NCBI GenBank assembly: GCA_031419455.1
Contig: JANOKS010000140.1
Span: forward strand, 1 to 27,647
DNA from: UBA7672 sp031419455
GTDB taxonomy: Bacteria > Pseudomonadota > Alphaproteobacteria > Caulobacterales > Hyphomonadaceae
Direction of reading: 5' to 3'
Length of the DNA: 27,647 nucleotides
The notes beneath the pieces are model-generated. The model was not told the DNA's origin, did no database searches, and saw only the letters and a list, made by a program, of their open reading frames with translations. How positions within the stretch are numbered: position 1 is the stretch's first letter; every line of letters begins with the position of its first letter. This document shows positions 25,542 to 27,647 of the stretch, in pieces. A program made the translations under genes and the position numbers.

Positions 25542-25622
25542 GGGCGCAACGTTCCACAATCCGCGCGGCGGGGCCAGCATTAGTGGGGATTGGGCGGGGC
25601 TCTGCACAATTCTGCGGCGCCG

Positions 25623-25758
25623 GTGAGCCCGCGCTCGTGCTTCGACAGACGGCGGCTTTGCCGCCTGCTCAGCATGAGCACTCTCTCACCAGCCGGAAAG
25701 CGCTCATCCTGAGCAGCGACCGAAGGGAGCGTCCGTCGAAGGACGAGCGCGTGCTCAC
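25623..25758. repeat. large palindromic REP-type element between divergent genes
   Basis: Arms of 24 bases (25623-25646 and 25735-25758) are inverted complements at 22 of 24 positions. Inside are further hairpins: GGCGG/CCGCC, GCTCA-GCA-TGAGC and GCTCA-TCC-TGAGC. It occupies most of the gap between the divergently transcribed DUF2126 and acyl-CoA synthetase genes. The CTTCG and GCTCA/TGAGC content is typical of abundant alphaproteobacterial intergenic repeats. Confidence 0.75.
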
Positions 25759-25812
25759 TAGCCAACTTGGCGTCCGCCAGCCGCGTGCTACCCTCTCCCC
25801 CTGGAGAGAAAC

Positions 25813-27513
25813 ATGAGCCAGCCCAGCCAGATGGCCAGCCTCGTGCGCGGCGCCGCGGAACCCGCGCTGCTGGAGCATACCATTGGCGAGGCCCTCGTGC
25901 GCGCAGCAAAGGCCTGGCCGACACAGGAAGCCCTCGTTTCCGTCCATCAGGGCATCCGCTGGACCTACCAGCAGTTCTCCGATGCGGTCGACCGCCTCGC
26001 TGCCGGGCTGCTCGCCCTTGGACTAGAGAAGGGCGACCGCGTCGGCGTCTGGGCGCCGAACTGCGCCGAGTGGACGCTCGTGCAGTTCGCCACCGCCCGC
26101 GTCGGCCTCATCCAGGTCAATATCAACCCGGCCTATCGTCTTTCCGAGGTGGAATACACGCTCAACAAGGTCGGCGTGAAAGCGCTGGTCTGCGCGCGCG
26201 AATTCAAGACCTCGCACTATGTCGCCATGATCAACGAACTCGCGCCCGAGATCGCCACATCGCAACCGGGTCAGCTCCGCGCAATGCGCATGCCCGAGCT
26301 TCGCCACGTCATCCAGATCGGCGGCACCCCGGCGCCTGGCTGGCTCGGCTTTGCTGACATCGCCGGCCTGGCGACCGACGCGCATGTCAACCAGATGGAA
26401 GCCATCGCTGCGAAGCTCGACCGAAAAGACGCCATCAACATCCAGTTCACTTCCGGCACCACCGGCTTGCCGAAAGGCGCGACGCTCTCCCACCGCAACA
26501 TCCTCAATAACGCCTTCTTCGTCGGCGAGGGGATGGGACTCAAACCCGGCGACCGCCTGCTGATCCCGGTGCCGCTCTATCACTGCTTCGGCATGGTGAT
26601 GGGCAATCTCGCCTGCGTCGTGCATGGCGCCACGATGGTCTACGCCTCCGAAGGCTACGAACCGCTTGCTGTGCTTAAAACGGTGGAGGCCGAGCGCTGC
26701 ACCGGCCTCCACGGCGTGCCCACCATGTTCATCGCCGAACTCGAACACCCTGATTTCGAGAAGTTCGATCTGTCCTCGCTGCGCACCGGCGTGATGGCCG
26801 GTTCGCCCTGTCCGATCGAAGTGATGAAGAAGGTGATCGACCGCATGAACATGCATCAGGTCGGCATCGGCTACGGCATGACGGAGACCAGCCCTGTCTC
26901 CTTCCAGACCTCGATCGACGATCCGCTCGAACGCCGCGTCTCCACCGTCGGCCGCGTCCAGCCGCATCTCGAAGTGAAAATCGTCGACGAGAGCGGCGCC
27001 ACCGTCGTGCGCGGCCAACCCGGCGAACTCTGCACGCGCGGCTACTCCGTGATGATCGGCTACTGGGATGATCCGGAAAAAACCGCTGAAGCCATCGACG
27101 CGGAAGGCTGGATGCACACCGGAGATTTGGCCACCATCGATAACGAGGGCTATTGCAACATTGTCGGCCGCATCAAGGACATGGTCATCCGCGGCGGCGA
27201 GAACGTCTTCCCGCGCGAGATCGAGGAATACCTCTTCCGCCATCCCAAGATCGAGGACGTGCAGGTCATCGGCGTGCCCGACCCGAAATACGGCGAGGAA
27301 ATCTGCGCCTGGATAAAACTCCGCGCCGGCGAGACCTCATCTCGCGAAGAGATCGCCGCCTTCTGCAAGGGCCAGATCGCGCACTACAAGATCCCCCGCT
27401 ATGTGAAATTCGTGGACGCCTTCCCGATGACCGTCACCGGCAAGATCCAGAAATTCGAGATGCGCAAGGCGATGATCGCGGAACTCGGCTTGGCTGAAGC
27501 GAAGACAGCTTAG
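25813..27513 (+). CDS. AMP-binding acyl-CoA synthetase (fatty-acid--CoA ligase family)
   Basis: This 566-residue adenylate-forming enzyme is predicted to activate a fatty or related carboxylic acid with ATP and join it to CoA in the cytoplasm. The P-loop-like motif FTSGTTGLPKGA is at residues 212-223, the adenylate motif GYGMTETSP at 353-361, and HTGDLATID at 435-443. The hinge GRIKDMVIRGGENVFP is at 452-467, and the C-terminal catalytic Lys is 544 in TVTGKIQKFEMR. Length matches medium/long-chain acyl-CoA synthetases; chain length specificity cannot be deduced. GGAGAG lies 6 bases before the ATG. It is the only plus-strand protein gene, stands alone, and is bordered by repeats at both ends. 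Confidence 0.95.
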   Translation: MSQPSQMASLVRGAAEPALLEHTIGEALVRAAKAWPTQEALVSVHQGIRWTYQQFSDAVDRLAAGLLALGLEKGDRVGVWAPNCAEWTLVQFATARVGLIQVNINPAYRLSEVEYTLNKVGVKALVCAREFKTSHYVAMINELAPEIATSQPGQLRAMRMPELRHVIQIGGTPAPGWLGFADIAGLATDAHVNQMEAIAAKLDRKDAINIQFTSGTTGLPKGATLSHRNILNNAFFVGEGMGLKPGDRLLIPVPLYHCFGMVMGNLACVVHGATMVYASEGYEPLAVLKTVEAERCTGLHGVPTMFIAELEHPDFEKFDLSSLRTGVMAGSPCPIEVMKKVIDRMNMHQVGIGYGMTETSPVSFQTSIDDPLERRVSTVGRVQPHLEVKIVDESGATVVRGQPGELCTRGYSVMIGYWDDPEKTAEAIDAEGWMHTGDLATIDNEGYCNIVGRIKDMVIRGGENVFPREIEEYLFRHPKIEDVQVIGVPDPKYGEEICAWIKLRAGETSSREEIAAFCKGQIAHYKIPRYVKFVDAFPMTVTGKIQKFEMRKAMIAELGLAEAKTA

Positions 27514-27524
27514 CCGCGAGAGCT

Positions 27525-27620
27525 GTGAGCCCGCCCTCGTCCTTCGAGAGTACGCCTACGCCGAGGGCCGCCTTGCGCGGCTTGAGCTGATCCCGAGGAT
27601 GGCCGCTGCGACTAGTTTAG
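27525..27620 (+). repeat. degenerate copy of the REP-type element downstream of the acyl-CoA synthetase
   Basis: The first 22 bases closely match the left arm of the element at 25623, differing at a few positions (GTGAGCCCGC then CTCGT and CTTCGA). They are followed by GC hairpin-like sequence (CCGCCTTGCGCGG) and a GAGCTGATCCCGAGGATG stretch resembling the inner part of that element. A matching right arm was not found, so the copy is partial or diverged. No other terminator for the synthetase is apparent. Confidence 0.5.
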
Positions 27621-27647
27621 AGAGTAGGTCTCCAAGCTAGTCGCTAA

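Noticed and set aside
24318..25583. 421-codon plus-strand frame opposite the DUF2126 protein
   Set aside because: Very Arg/His-rich, no recognisable domain, and fully opposite a well supported gene.
26023..27243. 406-codon minus-strand frame opposite the acyl-CoA synthetase
   Set aside because: His/Asp/Gly-rich antisense shadow; the plus strand carries all adenylate-forming motifs.
1..27647. CRISPR array or rRNA genes
   Set aside because: No regularly spaced direct repeats with unique spacers and no rRNA-like sequence were seen.

Overview
The window looks like a chromosomal segment of a GC-rich alphaproteobacterium, most likely a Caulobacterales/Hyphomonadaceae relative. I base this on base composition, on a compact gspC-to-gspN operon behind a lipoprotein gene and a TonB-dependent receptor gene, on the transglutaminase/ATP-grasp cluster, and on the intergenic palindromes. 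The genus cannot be fixed from sequence reading alone.

Layout. (1) 1-3165 is the end of an integrated element: an unrecognised 307-residue protein and a tyrosine recombinase whose gene abuts the 3' end of a tRNA-Ser(CGA) gene (3166-3255). The rest of the element lies to the left, outside the window. (2) 3594-14021 is a complete minus-strand type II secretion operon, gspCDEFGHIJKLMN. Nearly every junction is a stop/start overlap, so several starts differ from the longest reading frame; gspG appears to start at CTG. (3) 14117-18547 holds a TonB-dependent receptor and, upstream of it, a Cys-anchored beta-helix-like lipoprotein. A three-repeat PhoB-type box (18519-18547) precedes the lipoprotein and a weaker two-repeat box (14073-14090) precedes gspC. 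(4) 18657-25541 is a transglutaminase / circularly permuted ATP-grasp / alpha-E cluster in three minus-strand genes, with a 121-bp inverted-repeat element between the first two. (5) 25813-27513 is a plus-strand acyl-CoA synthetase bordered by copies of a second palindromic repeat family.

How it may work together. The most interesting reading is that regions 2 and 3 form a phosphate-starvation secretion unit. PhoB would switch on a surface lipoprotein, an outer-membrane receptor and the secreton that exports scavenging enzymes or the lipoprotein itself. This rests on the Pho-like repeats and gene order and is inference. Region 4 resembles known bacterial clusters predicted to make or process a peptide or amide-linked product; the product is unknown. 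No prepilin peptidase (gspO), pilotin, gspA/B or proteasome-like Anbu protease is encoded here, so those functions must come from elsewhere or be absent.
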